Shown here: positions 1 through 13,300 of the stretch, piece after piece
Layout of the letters: every line of letters begins with the position of its first letter
How positions within the stretch are numbered: the first letter of the stretch is position 1
NCBI RefSeq assembly: GCF_001949145.1
Contig: NW_019091361.1
Span: 3,281,564 to 3,345,563, forward strand
DNA length: 64,000 nt
From: Acanthaster planci
Lineage: Eukaryota > Echinodermata > Asteroidea > Valvatida > Acanthasteridae
Reading direction: 5' to 3'
Program-made: the position numbers and the translations under genes
Notes under the pieces: model-generated
Database searches by the model: none
Told to the model about the DNA's origin: nothing
What the model saw: the letters and a program-made list of their open reading frames with translations, nothing else

Positions 1-601
1 GGGGAGGCCGGCGCACCCACACAGCTGCATCATTATAGGGTATACAGTTTGCTAAAATTGTTTTTGCCCAGTCCGGATTTCCTGGCTATGGCTTAAGGTT
101 ACACAGGCATGTATGGGAAACGCACAGCCTTAGCCACTTAAATTGGACACTACGTACCTATTTGCTCTTCTTTCTGTCTGTACAACTTCCATGTGACCTC
201 TCATCCAACCATTCTAATATGTCAAACCTTTCATACAACTGACCAGTTGGCTAACCTGTCAAACAGTTGAATCGGTGTAGTTAGCATAGCCCTCCCTATA
301 CACAGAAGCAGTTTTTAAAGGAGCATTCATTAGTTTTCTTGCTTGTTTATTAGACATGCCTGGACCACAGTTCACCATCTTCAGAACCAAATTTGATCAA
401 AATGCTCACCTCAGAGTTATTTCTGGAAAAGTTTAACAACAGACATAAATCAGCGCAACATATTATCAGTTCACCTCGCCATTGTCTAACCTGCAAAGTC
501 TAAGCAGAATATCTGGAAATTATTATTATATTGCTTCTAAGTATTGTAGAATATTTGGTTCATGCAAGGAACTCCTATTTAATCATTTTATTTTATTGCA
601 G
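1..601. other. HERC1 intron, 5' edge of window
   Basis: The stretch before the first recognised exon holds no coding match or clear repeat. It ends in a pyrimidine-rich acceptor (TTTTATTGCAG) at 601. The preceding HERC1 exon lies outside the window. Confidence 0.7.
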
Positions 602-3600
602 GATGGCATCAGAGCAGCTAGCAAGACCACTCAGCTTGAGATCCAAACAGTAGCCCATCAGATCTATGACCATCTGGTCACCACACTAGCAAGCAATGTG
701 GAAGAACCCCAGAGCTGCAAAGGTGGGTACCGGCGACATCTCACCCAGTTCTGTGTCCAGGGGAAGGCTGAAGAAATCGTAGTGTGTAGATTCCTTGGAT
801 AACCACACCCTTAACCCCAAACCTACAACTGAACAACATTGCTGCCAACATCATAGGAAGCTTTTACATTGTCTCTTCAGGCTTCAAAAGAGGTCTTCTC
901 GAAGAGAGGTCAAATTCCAAAGTCTTCATAAATACCTAGCTGGCCTCTTGCTCTGTTCTACGATACATAATATTCAGACTGATTTAAATTTCATGTACTA
1001 GCCTATATTAACCACTTGCTGCCGGGTGAAATTTGAAGTTGCATGACGTAAAACCGGGAGTTTTTTAAGATCTTCCATTTTCAAATTCTTCAAAAAATCA
1101 TAGCTTTATTTACTGGACGTTTACACCCACACAAATAACTGTCTGGTGACTACTCTAACCTGACAGACAACATCTATTGACGCCCAAGTATTTGAGCCAG
1201 GCCTGTTGCCTTGTAAAAAGAGCCCAGATTGTGCAGTGTTATTTAACTTTCTTTTGTTCCCGAAACCAGCGCAGTGTGCTACTGGCGTCTTTTCAATAGG
1301 GGCCAGATTAGCTTGCAGCGGTATTGTATCGCTCATTGCTGGAGCGCTTTTGTCCCCGGTGGTAATCCGTTTGTGCTGAGTGCCTCAAACAGTGGAATAA
1401 TCTCTCAAAATGAGGAGTGATTTCCTCCGCCATTGACAACTGAAAAAAATGTTGGCAATTCCCAGCAGCTCGGTCTTTTGTCCCGAGTATGGTCTTTTGA
1501 TACAAGGCCCAGCTCTTTTGTCGGGTTTCAGGCTCCCTGGTTTCATGTATAAAGCCTATGTGCTCAAAACCGGGCTCCCTGGTGGCATGCCGTGTCTCAG
1601 TCAACTTGGATAAAAAAGCCGGCAAGAGGTGCACCATAAATGACCGTAGTAACCGTGTAATCAAGCCTGATTGGTAATCTTTTTGATCATATCAAGAGTT
1701 ACCATAAGACGTTGAGCTGTGTCTCCTCATAAGATGTGGTACAGGGAGTATATCAGCCTGGTTTTGGCGCCCAAAACTGGTGAACTTGATTAGATCATCC
1801 ATTATTGAGGAGGTTCAGTGTTCATTAATGTTGTTAACCGTGGGTTTATTGCAACTCACCACATGCCAAAGCACTATACCTATTCTGTTTTAGTTGGGTT
1901 TGTGAGTGTGACATCTTCACAATTTAAAGTACATCCACCTACAGTGTGGAAATGAAATTGTTGCAACCATAAGTAGTGCATAGTTGGCGTATCAGGCAAT
2001 GGGCGCTCTTGATTAGTAGAATATGGGCACCAGTGACTCACTCAGTGACACACCAGTATCATTTCTGTCCCCCTCATTGTCCCCTCTGTCCGCAGGTGCC
2101 TGGCATAGGCTGCTGCTGGTCACCATCTTCGCCTTGAGCGTCAAGTACCAGCCGCCAGACGTCCTGCTGGCCGTCTCTAGTGGTATCCTTCCCCTGCTGG
2201 CCAGGCTGTGTGGGGAGGGAGGCCAGGCGGTGCTGGCCAGGCCAGTGCAGCCCCTGCTTAGTGGTGGTGTGCCGTCGGTGCACTGCGTGCTGCAGGTGGC
2301 TAGCATGAGGCTACTGCAGATACTGGCCATAACCACCAGGTATAGACCCCTCTCATATTGGCTACTGTTTGTATGGGCAGTCAGAGTTTGCAGAAATATC
2401 ACCTTTGGTTGGTGTTAAGTTTCACCTCAGTGTACTTTGCCGATTTTTGTTAAGAGGGTCCTATTTTCATTTAGTACCCGTGTGTAGTAACAAGCAAGTT
2501 TATGTTTTGATGTTGGTGTTTTGATAGCTGCATGAGATTTTTCAACATTTAGTGAAATATTCCTTTGCTTTTCAACCAACAGCCAGCCATAGTTTACCCA
2601 CCTCTTGTGGGCAAAAATATGACTGGACATAGAAAGAATGGACTCTTTAGTCTTGCAGGGAATTTTTTCGTTAAGAGTAACTTGCATTTCGATCCAGTTT
2701 TGATTCATTTTGATTTGTTTTGTTTATTTTGCTTGTAACTTTCCTCACTTGGGGCTTAATGACCCATTTTGTTGAAACACAGACAAAGTTCTGTTCGTTT
2801 ACTGCCGTGACAAATCTTTGAATATTCTGGAAGAATGCTTTAAGGGCACGGGCAGTTTAGACTTAAAGACGTTCTAATATTCTCCTAATTTAACATAACC
2901 ATTTTAAAAATCTTTTTTAACTAACCCTATATGAGAATATTTCCATTCTTTATTCTAATGCTGGTAGCACCCATGCTGACCAGCTTAGCAAGTCGGTCAT
3001 CCAAGCCCTGGTCAGTCTCCTGCACGAACAGCTGTGCGGTCTGTTCTCAATGGCCTGTGGAGAGACGGAATGGAAGACACTAACCAGCTCAGCCCCCAGA
3101 GACAAGACCGAGGGGAAAGGAACAGAGGGCAAGGAGAAAAAGACGAGCACTTCAGGTCCCCAGCCAGGTAGAAACTAGGCAGAATCTCTCGGAAGTGTTT
3201 GTCTGTATGTGCTTATTGAGAATATGGTTAAAACCCTGTGAGCAACCATGCCCACAAAATTACATCGATTTTCCACATGGATAAAAAATATCTAGGTCAT
3301 TTCCCCGTCATGTCTGTCGCTCAGTGCCACGATGAACCTGTGCGACTGTTTTGTGGTTGCTAATACACCCATGAGGTCCCCTCTCTGTCTACAATTCATT
3401 TGGTGCTGTGAAAGTACAGTAATACCAGTCACAACCCAACCTGCCGTGACCTGTCGGCACCTGTCAACAAAGAGGTCCACTTACTGCGAGAGGTCATATG
3501 GGGAGCCTGGGAATACTGGTCTTTCAACAGGCCGTACTCCACAGCGGTTATGGCTAGGTTAAAGGGACTTGGCAGTCTTGAAGCACATTAGTAGCTTGAG

Positions 3601-4362
3601 GATTACAAAGATTGTCAGCTTAATTCAACAAAAAACAAAAAACTTATTTAAAAATACGATGACTGCTGTGTGTTTTTTATCTCCGTAATACTGAGATGTG
3701 TTGTGAAGGTTTTCCATAAAGCAAGTTGTCGAGCAAGAAGGAATGCCACCTGAGTGTCACTGAATGGGATCAAAGTTGAAAAGTTTTCCAAGGGAGATTT
3801 TGTTGTCGATTTCTTTAAGAACAGACTGCCAGTTATAAGAAGGAATATTCACTCTTCACACTGAATCAGAAGAAAGTTTATTATTTCATAAGCAAAAGTT
3901 TGTTGTTGCAGAAGCCTATTCTATCCTCTTGTCTATGTAAAGGCAAACCACGTAAGGGGAAACACTCTCGCCACCTGGTGCAAACGGCTCTTGGAGACTT
4001 CCTGGTGTTCTTGCGTCGTGTTGCTCTCAGCAGACCCTTGTGTGGGAGCATGGCCTCACCTAATTGGACGTCGGTGCTGCTAGCCATAGCTGGACACCAG
4101 CCAAGCACAGGTACCAGTAATCGCCCAAATAGGTTTAGACGACATGCACATTTTCTGAAATTTTAAAGATATATTGGTGTGTTTGTTTTCTTTGTTAAAT
4201 TTTTTTTAATGTAGGCACAGTTAATATAAATGAATTCTTTGGGTTGTTTTCATAGGTCTACCCAGGATTGAAAACATCCGCACCAGATTACTGTCATTGC
4301 ATCTGTTGGAAGCCGTCCTTCCTGCATGCCCCATGGACACACAGGAGGGGCACCAGTACCAG
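602..4362 (+). CDS. HERC1: HERC1 segment before the SPRY domain (helical, no named fold)
   Basis: Five exons (602-722, 2096-2339, 2968-3167, 3943-4110, 4256-4362) encode about 280 residues rich in leucine-heavy helices, such as the stretch around [11 protein letters not shown] and [12 protein letters not shown], suggesting helical-repeat scaffold. Phases run 0-1, 1-2, 2-1, 1-1, 1-0. The acceptor of the fourth exon is set at 3943, after TAAAG, because the nearer CAG at 3910 would break the frame; a pyrimidine-rich tract precedes 3943. The end of the third exon could be 3155 or 3167, both in the same phase. Its C-terminal part is lysine and glutamate rich. No catalytic motif is seen. Confidence 0.85.
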
Positions 4363-7300
4363 GTCAGGGCACCAGTCATTGTCAATCGCTCACTCTACTG
4401 TGCGTCTTGCATTGCAAGTCCTATTTCACTCAATTACTGGTTCTATTTGGGAAAATTTTTTTGAGTGTTAATAGCATTCTGAATTCTTACTATTATAAAA
4501 AAAAAGTACTTCTTTAAAAATGTCATTATTCTGATGGGATAAATAGATTTTCACAGTACGATCATGAGCTCTGACTAATGCTTGTACTGTGAAAATGGAT
4601 TCCATATCCATAAACCAAAAGATGCCTGTAGAAATACAGAAAAGAATGTTGTCTTTTTAGTTCAAGTGTGGGGAAATAGGATTTTGCTAAATCAGGTTGA
4701 AAGAATTTTAAACTAAGTCTGCTTATCTTAGCAGTAGTTGAAGCTGGGTCATAGTAAAACATATAGGGTGAGAACCACCATGCAGCTTACATGTATATGT
4801 ATAACTGTTTGACCCCAGAGTGCCAAGTCACCTATCGTGCCAATACCTTTGTTTGTTGGTTTTTGGGGAAAAAAATCGTTGCTTGTGTTGAATAGTGGGT
4901 TACTTTTTTTTTTGTCTTCCAACATTCTCAGGTAGTGCAGCAACTTTTTGACAACCTGTCAGAGTGCATGTGGCGTGCTCCCCAGGCCCTTGCCCGCCAC
5001 CAGTCTCACCAGAAGCCCCCAGACTCCACAGCCCCTGACTCGTCAGTCCCCAGCAGCGTGGCCCCAAGCCCCCAGGCCAAGCGACCCACGTCCTCAGTCT
5101 CCGAGAGCGGGGACGATGGTGAGGAGGAAGACGATGATGACGACATCGCGCTGCAGGACACAGTGTTCGACGGGGAGAAGGTGGTGTGCTGCAGCGTGGA
5201 GGGGGGCCACACCCTTGTCCACGGATCTGGTGGGAGGGGCTACGGCCTTGGGGCGACAGGAATCACAGCCGGGTGCTACCAGTGGAAGGTGGGTTCATTT
5301 GCTGACTGCCTCTGCAGAGAACAGTTCTCTTTATGTGATTATGACAATAATAAAACACTTGGGAACCTACTAGCTATCGTGATTGCTCAGTAAGATGGGC
5401 TACTGTAAAGTAACTGCAAGGTTGTGGATTCCAAGCCCAGCTGAAGTGTTTTGGGGGTGGTCTGAATTCTTATCAGCAGTCGATGTTTGATATTTTGTTC
5501 CTTATCCTTTTTGTGGATTCGGAAAGTTTTTATTTTGAAATGAAACTTGAAGTACGAGAACCTTCTCTTGCTTTAACCAGCGTAGGGGAATCATTTCCAA
5601 AGCCAGCAGATGTCGCAAGGAAAAAGGATGCAAGTACAGTAGCAAAAGTAATTCTAACATAGAAACGGTTACAATCCTCTTTTAAAAGTGCTCGTCTGTT
5701 TCATCCCCTTCCCCACCACCAGTTTTACATCACCAAAGAGAACAAGGGCAACGAGGGCACCTGTGTGGGGGTGTCGCGGTACCCGGTACGGGACTTCAGC
5801 CACCGCACCACCTCAGACATGTGGCTGTACCGGGCCTACAGCGGCAACCTGTACCACAACGGAGAGCACTCATTGACCCTGCCAGGCTTCACCCAGGGGG
5901 ACTGCATCACCTGTGTGCTGGACATGGAGGCCCGCACGCTGTCCTTTGGCAAGAACGGGGAGGTGAGGCGCCGGACCCGGCCCATGTGCCAATCTTGGCA
6001 GTACTTTGCAGAGGCTATTACAGGACTTTGCAGGACTTTTCCTGAGTTTTCTCAGAGCTTTGTCGGATTAAACGATAGAAATATATTGCAGTATTTTGTT
6101 GTCGTTGTAACCCTCTGGAATGTGGATTTATATTCCCCACTTTCATCCCTGATATATCCAGTGTTGTAGTACAAGTCCCTTAAGGACATTACAAGACCAA
6201 CATGGGACCTCAATTCTGAATTCAAGTCACAAACTATCCAAATGAACTACAAAAGGGCTCTCTCTGTGACTGGTCTTGTGTCTGGGTTTGTGAAGAACCA
6301 TCATAAGGAAGAGATGCAACTTAGTTTGACAAACTCTAAAAAAATAGTATATGTTTTTACTGTTCACCTCTGCTAATTTAAGTTTTGTTGAAAGCTCTCA
6401 AGCAACATTGCATAATGACCTGTAAGCTGAAATGATTACACTGTTCTGCTGCACAAGCTCAACTACTGAGTGCATGCAGATACAAACTGTTCCTTGTACC
6501 AGTTGGCTATATAGTTTAATTGACTGTTTCACAGTGGCCCAAACTTCTTGAAGTTAACGAGATTGAAGTAGAATTGTTGTTATTGAGATCGGTGTACATT
6601 GTTTTAATATTTTATTTTGCCCAGGAGCCAAGGTTGGCCTTTGATGATGTTGAAGCAACAGAATTGTACCCAGTGGTCATGTTCTACAGCAGTAACCCTG
6701 GGGAGAAGGTAGGCACAAATGTATTGTCAAGTGCTATTACCACACAAATTGGCTCTTTGTCCAGAGTGTATGCATACTTGAGAACTGGGCAATCAGACAG
6801 TCCTTACAGTGCATCACAACTTTTGCATAGTTACAGAAGCTGTGAGGGCATGGCATTACCTGTCCTTTCATGCATATAAACAGGAGGTCAGGTCTTCAGC
6901 TGTTAGTCAGTGAGACAGGTAGAAATGCAGGCTAGCCCATCAGGCAGTTCCATATGCCAATGTTTGTTTATCTGCCTTCCTTTTCCCCAAGGTGAAAATT
7001 GGTGAGATGCAGGTTCGAGGTGCGCCGCGAGACCTCCAGCCAGGCGAGCCCCTGTGCGCCCCAACCTCCTCTGTCCTGGCTGAGGCCCACGTGACCCTCC
7101 TGCGATCACTCCATCGGGAGCCTAGCTGGAGGGACACCATCAATAACAGCATCCAGGCCCGGCTAGCACAGATCCAGAGGTTGCACCAGTCCGCGCCAGG
7201 GCCCACAGCCCAGGAATCCGACCGCAGCACTTCTGCCGATCCCCGGCACAAAGCTGAGACGACAAGGTGTAAGTCGGCACCCAGGAAGTCAGAAAGCGAT

Positions 7301-10300
7301 GATGTGAAACCCGACAGGAGGAATGCCAACGGAGATGGCAGGCTCTCAAAGAAAAGCCGGGGAAGCATGTCGGATTCAGAGCTGGTCAAGACAAAACTGG
7401 GTGAGGTAAAAACAAAATCGGACAAGTCAAAGGAGACAGAGAAAGCTCTGGATGTTGGGAAGAATGAACAGAAGGGAGATGACCCAGTGAAGGGCGAAAC
7501 AAAAGCTGCAGATGCAAGTGACAAAAGAGAAGACAAATCATCCAAAATGAAAGATACTGACTCCAAGTTCGACAAAAACCATAAGAAGAAAGATGAAACT
7601 GAAGACAAAGCTGGGAAGAAGGAAGTTGCAGATGATAAAGAAAAAGGTTTGTATTTATTGTGAGAATGTGTTTACAATTAATATTAATTTGTAATCCTAA
7701 AAACATAATGCCTATAATACATGAAATGCTTTAGCTGCTACCTACTGAAGAGATCACAGTCATTGATAAGAGAAATTTCACTGAGATTTTCACTAATTTC
7801 TTGGGAAACAAAATACCACCTGAGCTGAAATTTCAACAGGGTAAATTGTTTAACCCTCTGCAGTAAAGATGTGATGCTGTTGTGGTTGGCGTTTGGAAAA
7901 GGAAAATTAAATTCAGATGACAAAGTTGTGTGGTACTTGGCAATCTCGTTTTCAGACACTGAGTCAACAGACTGGATGGAACTTTGTAACTCTGTCCTAC
8001 CAGTCTTGGCGGTCATCGGAGGCATTGACAGGGGCCTGAGAATTGGTGGACGCTGTGTGCATAAACAGACCTGTAGAGAGGCCACCCTTCTGGGCATGCT
8101 CAAAGAGGGTGGTACCTCGGCCAAGGTGCAGTGGGAGGATGCAGATTCCACCATCAGGTATATGTGCGTGTGTATGCATTGACAGACACCTATATGTCTA
8201 GGGTTCTATTCCCACCTGTGTCCTTATCCTTTTGCTCATTGTTGAGCAGAGGCACAGGACATGGCCTGTTTGTCCTCGGACAGGGAATTTTAAAGTTTTC
8301 TTCATCCTATAAAATGGCTTGTGTTCCGACGCATCTTCTACTACCTTTGTAGGGTTGCTTAGGTTGCGCTTAGTGTTTTGCTCACTTGGAGACATTTTTG
8401 GCTACGATTAATTGGAACATTAAGACTGTAATGAGTAAAAAAAGTAATGAAAAAAAATTAAAATAATCAAAATGTTGAGAATGTTAATTTCAAGGCTTGT
8501 TTGCTTTATTTTCTGTCAAGCAGCGACTGTGCAATATCAAATCTGGAGCCCTTGGAGCCAGCGGGATTTGAGCCAGCACACCTCAAGGGTGTCAGTGCGA
8601 CTGTGCTGTGCGACCTTGCCCTCCTCTCTGGAATCACCAACGAGAGCACCCAGAGAGATGTAGTAAAAGCAGACCAGCCTGCAAGACCTGCTGGCGAGGG
8701 GGCGACGGAAAATGAGAAAGAGAAACAAGATCAAAAGAGGAAGGAAGAAGATGTGGCCAAGACGGATGCGTTTGAGAGGTCTCTGGATGCAGATATTGCC
8801 AGAGCGATGAAAGAAGAGGAAGAGGAAGAGGTGACTGCAGAGCCCGAAGGCCCTGTAGAAGTCACAGAGCCTGTTTCGAGTGTCGAAAGCACTGACATTG
8901 ACAGCCCCACCTCGCCGAAAGCCAGAAACCCTGCAGCGGCTACAAAATTGTCAACATTGCAGCTGCAACTGGAATCACCGGATTCTAAAGCCAGCCGAGG
9001 TGCCGCTGCATCAAGTGCCGAAGGCCAGGTTGTCCCTGCACCGATCACCAACGAGAGGGTGGTTGAGGAAGTCTCTAAAAGCATCTCTCAGGAACTGGAC
9101 CCTGACTCGAGGATGTTGTCGGCAAGTGACCAGATGCCAGAGCCATCCCTCAGGGATGAGATGGAAGGAACATCTGCCGCCTCGAGCTGCAACGATTCAC
9201 CAGCCCTCAGCCCCACGGATGCCAATTTGTCCGACACTAGCACCCTGTCCGTCCAGGCTGAGACCCCCAAGGTGGAGCAAGAATGTCCCATCCCGACCCC
9301 CGCTGCCACCATGAAGGAGACCCTGACTGCTCCTAAACCGGGCCTGAAGCTGGAAGACACCACCAAGCAGTCGGACACAGAGATGAAGAGCATTATGCTG
9401 GCCCACCTTCAGGTGGGCGCCCTGAAGACGCTCAGCGTGCTCATGGGCTGCTCAAAGTACATTGAGATGCTACTGGTCCCCAAGACCCTGACGGCCGAGA
9501 AGCCACAGAAGGACCAGCCACCCCTCCCGCCAGTCGGCGAGAAGCAGCAGCGCAAGGGCAGCGGGGGCAGCGACAAGGACCAGGGGGAGCTGGCCAGGGC
9601 CAAGGAGGAGATGGAGAGCCTGCGAACAGCCATGCGCACCATCATGAGGCAGCTGGTGAAGCGGGCTGTCATGCCCTCCCCCATCAGGCGCGTGGTGTGC
9701 ATGGCCGAGCTTGAAAGAGCCCATGCCATGCTGATCAAGCTGGCAGCCCAGGCTCCATTTACAGACGGTAAAACCACCTCTTCTAAACTAGGTGGGTAAC
9801 TGTGAGATCTCATAGACTTTTTCATATTGCGTATTATTCATGGGGTCATATTCATATCGCATCAATGCAAAATTCTTGTTTCTTAGGGCAAACAAGAAGA
9901 CCATGTTCCTGTTGATAAATCATGGGCAACATTGTGTTTTCATTCATTCATTGCAATTCTATCTTGGAGATTAAATAGGATCATTGTTTCCACATTATGC
10001 TTTCCACAGAGATGTTAGCCAGCCAAGCCCGCCGGCTGGAGCGAGAGTCTGCTGCCGTGGCCACTTCCCAAGCTGACAGCCAGGATCGGCAGAGTTCCTC
10101 CTCCACCACTGTCTCGGCTCCACCCACCCCTTCTTGTTCCCTGCCGTCCCGTAGCCGCCTGAGGGGGGTGGGGATGAGGACACTATTCTCTCGTGGGTCG
10201 CAGAGGGCGACGACTGTCACCGCCATCTCACCCCCGGCGTCTCCGCCCCACTCCCCTGATGAAGACGCCCACAGTGAGGGTAAGATGCCAAGGGACAAAA

Positions 10301-13300
10301 GGTCAGATGTCAAAGGTCAGAGTATCGTAGAGGTCTTTAACTGTGGGAGAATGACCAAATTAAGGGGAAGATACGAAGGGTTACTAAGGGTTAAAGGTCA
10401 AATATCAATCAGAAAATCGTGAACGTCGTGAACTGAGGAAGGATGCTCACAAAGAGCATAAGGTATCCAAGATCAGAGGTTAGATATCAAAGGTCAGAAT
10501 GTTTTTTTATCGAGGAAAGTGCATCATCTTTCTCTTTGGAAGAGAGGATTTTTGTCATGGATTCAGATGATCATCTCTTTAGGTTCGACTGTTTTGTATT
10601 TTTAAAATTTGTCTTGTGAACTGGTTTTCCGTTCCGTTGTCTGTTTGCAGCTTGGCAGTCCCATCCACCCCCGTCTCCACCTATAGCTGCTCCTCTCCTG
10701 GAAATGGGGTTCAGTATGCATCATGTACTAAAAGCAATGGCTGCCACAAGTAAGTCATCGGCTCCTTTATCATGATTATTGGGTTATCATCATTCCAACT
10801 TTAATGGTCTGCTTGATCTGTGCTATGCTGAACTCCCCAAATCGTAAAGGGAAACTGATCATGTCTACTTGCTTGACTTGTCGCAGACACGCGTGGGGAC
10901 TTAGACACGCAGCGCATCACCATCCTAGCCACCTGGATGATAGAGCATCCTTGCCTGGAAGAGGAGGACGACTCCTCCCCCTTGCAGGTGCAGCCACAGC
11001 AACAACCCCAGGGTGGCGCTGCAGAGCAGACCAGTGGTAGGCAACAGCAGCAGCAACCATCAGGTGCACTCAGCAGGCCGTCTAGGCCCACCGATACTGA
11101 AAGCTCCACCAGCCGATACGAGGAATACGAAGAGTGAGTTGACCCTTGGAAGGTGGAAAAGAATACTGGTTACCCGTTGGTTTTTTTTTTTGCAAACTCT
11201 TGGGGGTTAGTTTGAGAGAGAGAGGAGAGGAAACAGTGATGCACTGTTGAAACCAAGTTTAGTGAGACTAGTTGTAATTATCACCTTTTGTTTCTGTTGA
11301 GCAGTTCCAGCTACCCAGACACGGAAGAGACCGCCAGACGGTTGAGAAGAACACCGTCCGTAGAGCGCCCCCCATCCCGCTTAGAGCGCTACCGGGCTGT
11401 CGCTGACCTGTCCTCACTCGCCAACGCCATGGCCCGTAATGTGGACAGAACAACGTGTAAGTCCAAACTCTCACATACAGTGTGTCTGAAGGGACTGGGG
11501 TTCACTTTTGCTGTATTCCTTTATGTGAAGTCAGTTGGCCATAGACAGTCATATTTCCAAATGCAGCATGTACATTTGCAGTTGGTGACATTAACTGTGG
11601 CAGACACAAGGGATTTACATCTATGCTGCTTATGCTTATCCCTGGAAATAACACACATTCCACTGAGCCATTAAAATACAGCTTCCTAGGTCTATGCATT
11701 ATTCCGAGTCACAGCCATAACTTTTGGACACGACTTTTCCTCTGAAATAAGACAACTTGGCGCTTTGAACTGTTCTGCCTCAGACTACAGTAGATACACC
11801 TGCTACACGACTAATTTTCTGGTTATGGAGAAATGCTGTGTGACAAGTTAAGGTTACCAGCCAAATGGCCTTGTGATACATAGTGCTCCTAGTTGGTACC
11901 CAGCAAAAATTCTGCTTATATCGCACATTTGGCCCAGCTTTGTTTTCCATTCAGAAGTACTTACGACAAAAGATTTTTCATCTTTTGTCTCTGTGTCCGT
12001 CAGACCACTCTGAGGGTCTGTTCAGTGACTTGGACAGACAGGATCTCAGATACGAAGTCCCGTCTGAGGACATTGTCTTTGAAGATGACGATATGGATTT
12101 GGATGACGAGGAAGATGATACCCTGGTTACCGACAATGGTGGGGACCGGGAACTGTTGGGTCTATGGTACCCTGAGGTAGGACTTTTCTTTAAAAATAAA
12201 AAATGAAGTATAACTTAAGATTTCTAATTGGGAAGTTGTGCTTGCCATTCACAAAGCATCTCTTAGAGCTAGGATTCCATCACAGACCATGGACCCATTT
12301 GGAGGCCTTGAATGTTTGAGCCAAATAGAAAGTTTCCCAACTTTTTTGTATTACAAGATGTAATTTTTTTGTTGATTAACTGTGAGGTTGTAGTATTCTT
12401 TTCCATTCATTTTGTATCAAAGGTGCTCCATTGCATGCAAGATCATTTGAGTAATTTCTTAGCACAAGGTGCTCCATAGAGAAGGTCATGAAAAGGTCAA
12501 ATAAAGCATGCTTTCCTTAACACCATGTTTGTGTACAGTCTTGCTGCTCAGTCGGATTAAATCTGCAAGTTACTCACTTGAAACATAACAGAAGTCACAT
12601 ACAAAGTGACAACTTCCACAATCGGAGACTGAAGCAGGAACTTGTAGACGTGCATCCCAAGCTGGAAATAAGAAAGTACATAAACAAGCACTTTCTTATG
12701 GGAGCCTGGAAGGATATGATGGATTCAAAACCTCTACCACAAGAAAGCATATATTTAAACAAAGCAAGGTGTCATCAGTACATTGTCCTATTGGCTTGGT
12801 ATTCCTCATCAGCTGAGCCGCGAGTTGGAGGAGAGCGAGAGCCAGGTGACCTGCGACCTCTGCGGCATGACCACCCCACAGTTTAACCGCCACATGCGGC
12901 TGCAGCACCCCGGCTGCCGGCAGAGCTGTGGCCACATGGGTTACCGCAGCAATGGGGCCTATGTCGGGGGCTGGTTCGGCGGGGCCTGCGGCACCGGTAA
13001 CCCGTACTACCTCATGTGCACTGACTGCAGGGAGAAGTACCAATCGGGCAACAGGGGTCTGGTAACCATGTCATCAGACTTTACTGTGACAACCGAGGGC
13101 ACTGTTGATGGTAAGATTCTTTCCAAAGCTAGAAGGTTCTAATCAAATTTTGGGGAATTCTGTACAGTAACTAGCTCAACTAGTGGACTCCACTAACAGC
13201 TGGTACCATAATTAACAAGCTCTCGGACTTCAGAGTGTACTATGCTTATGAAGTGAAATGACCTTGAAGGCAATGCAATTAACATTTATATCTCCCACTT

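Noticed and set aside
3332-3562. 76-codon plus-strand frame in a HERC1 intron, considered as an extra exon
   Set aside because: The apparent phase conflict it might have solved disappears when the next acceptor is placed at 3943.
5395-5450. Possible tRNA-like B box in a HERC1 intron
   Set aside because: GGTTGTGGATTCCAAG lacks a matching A box at proper distance.
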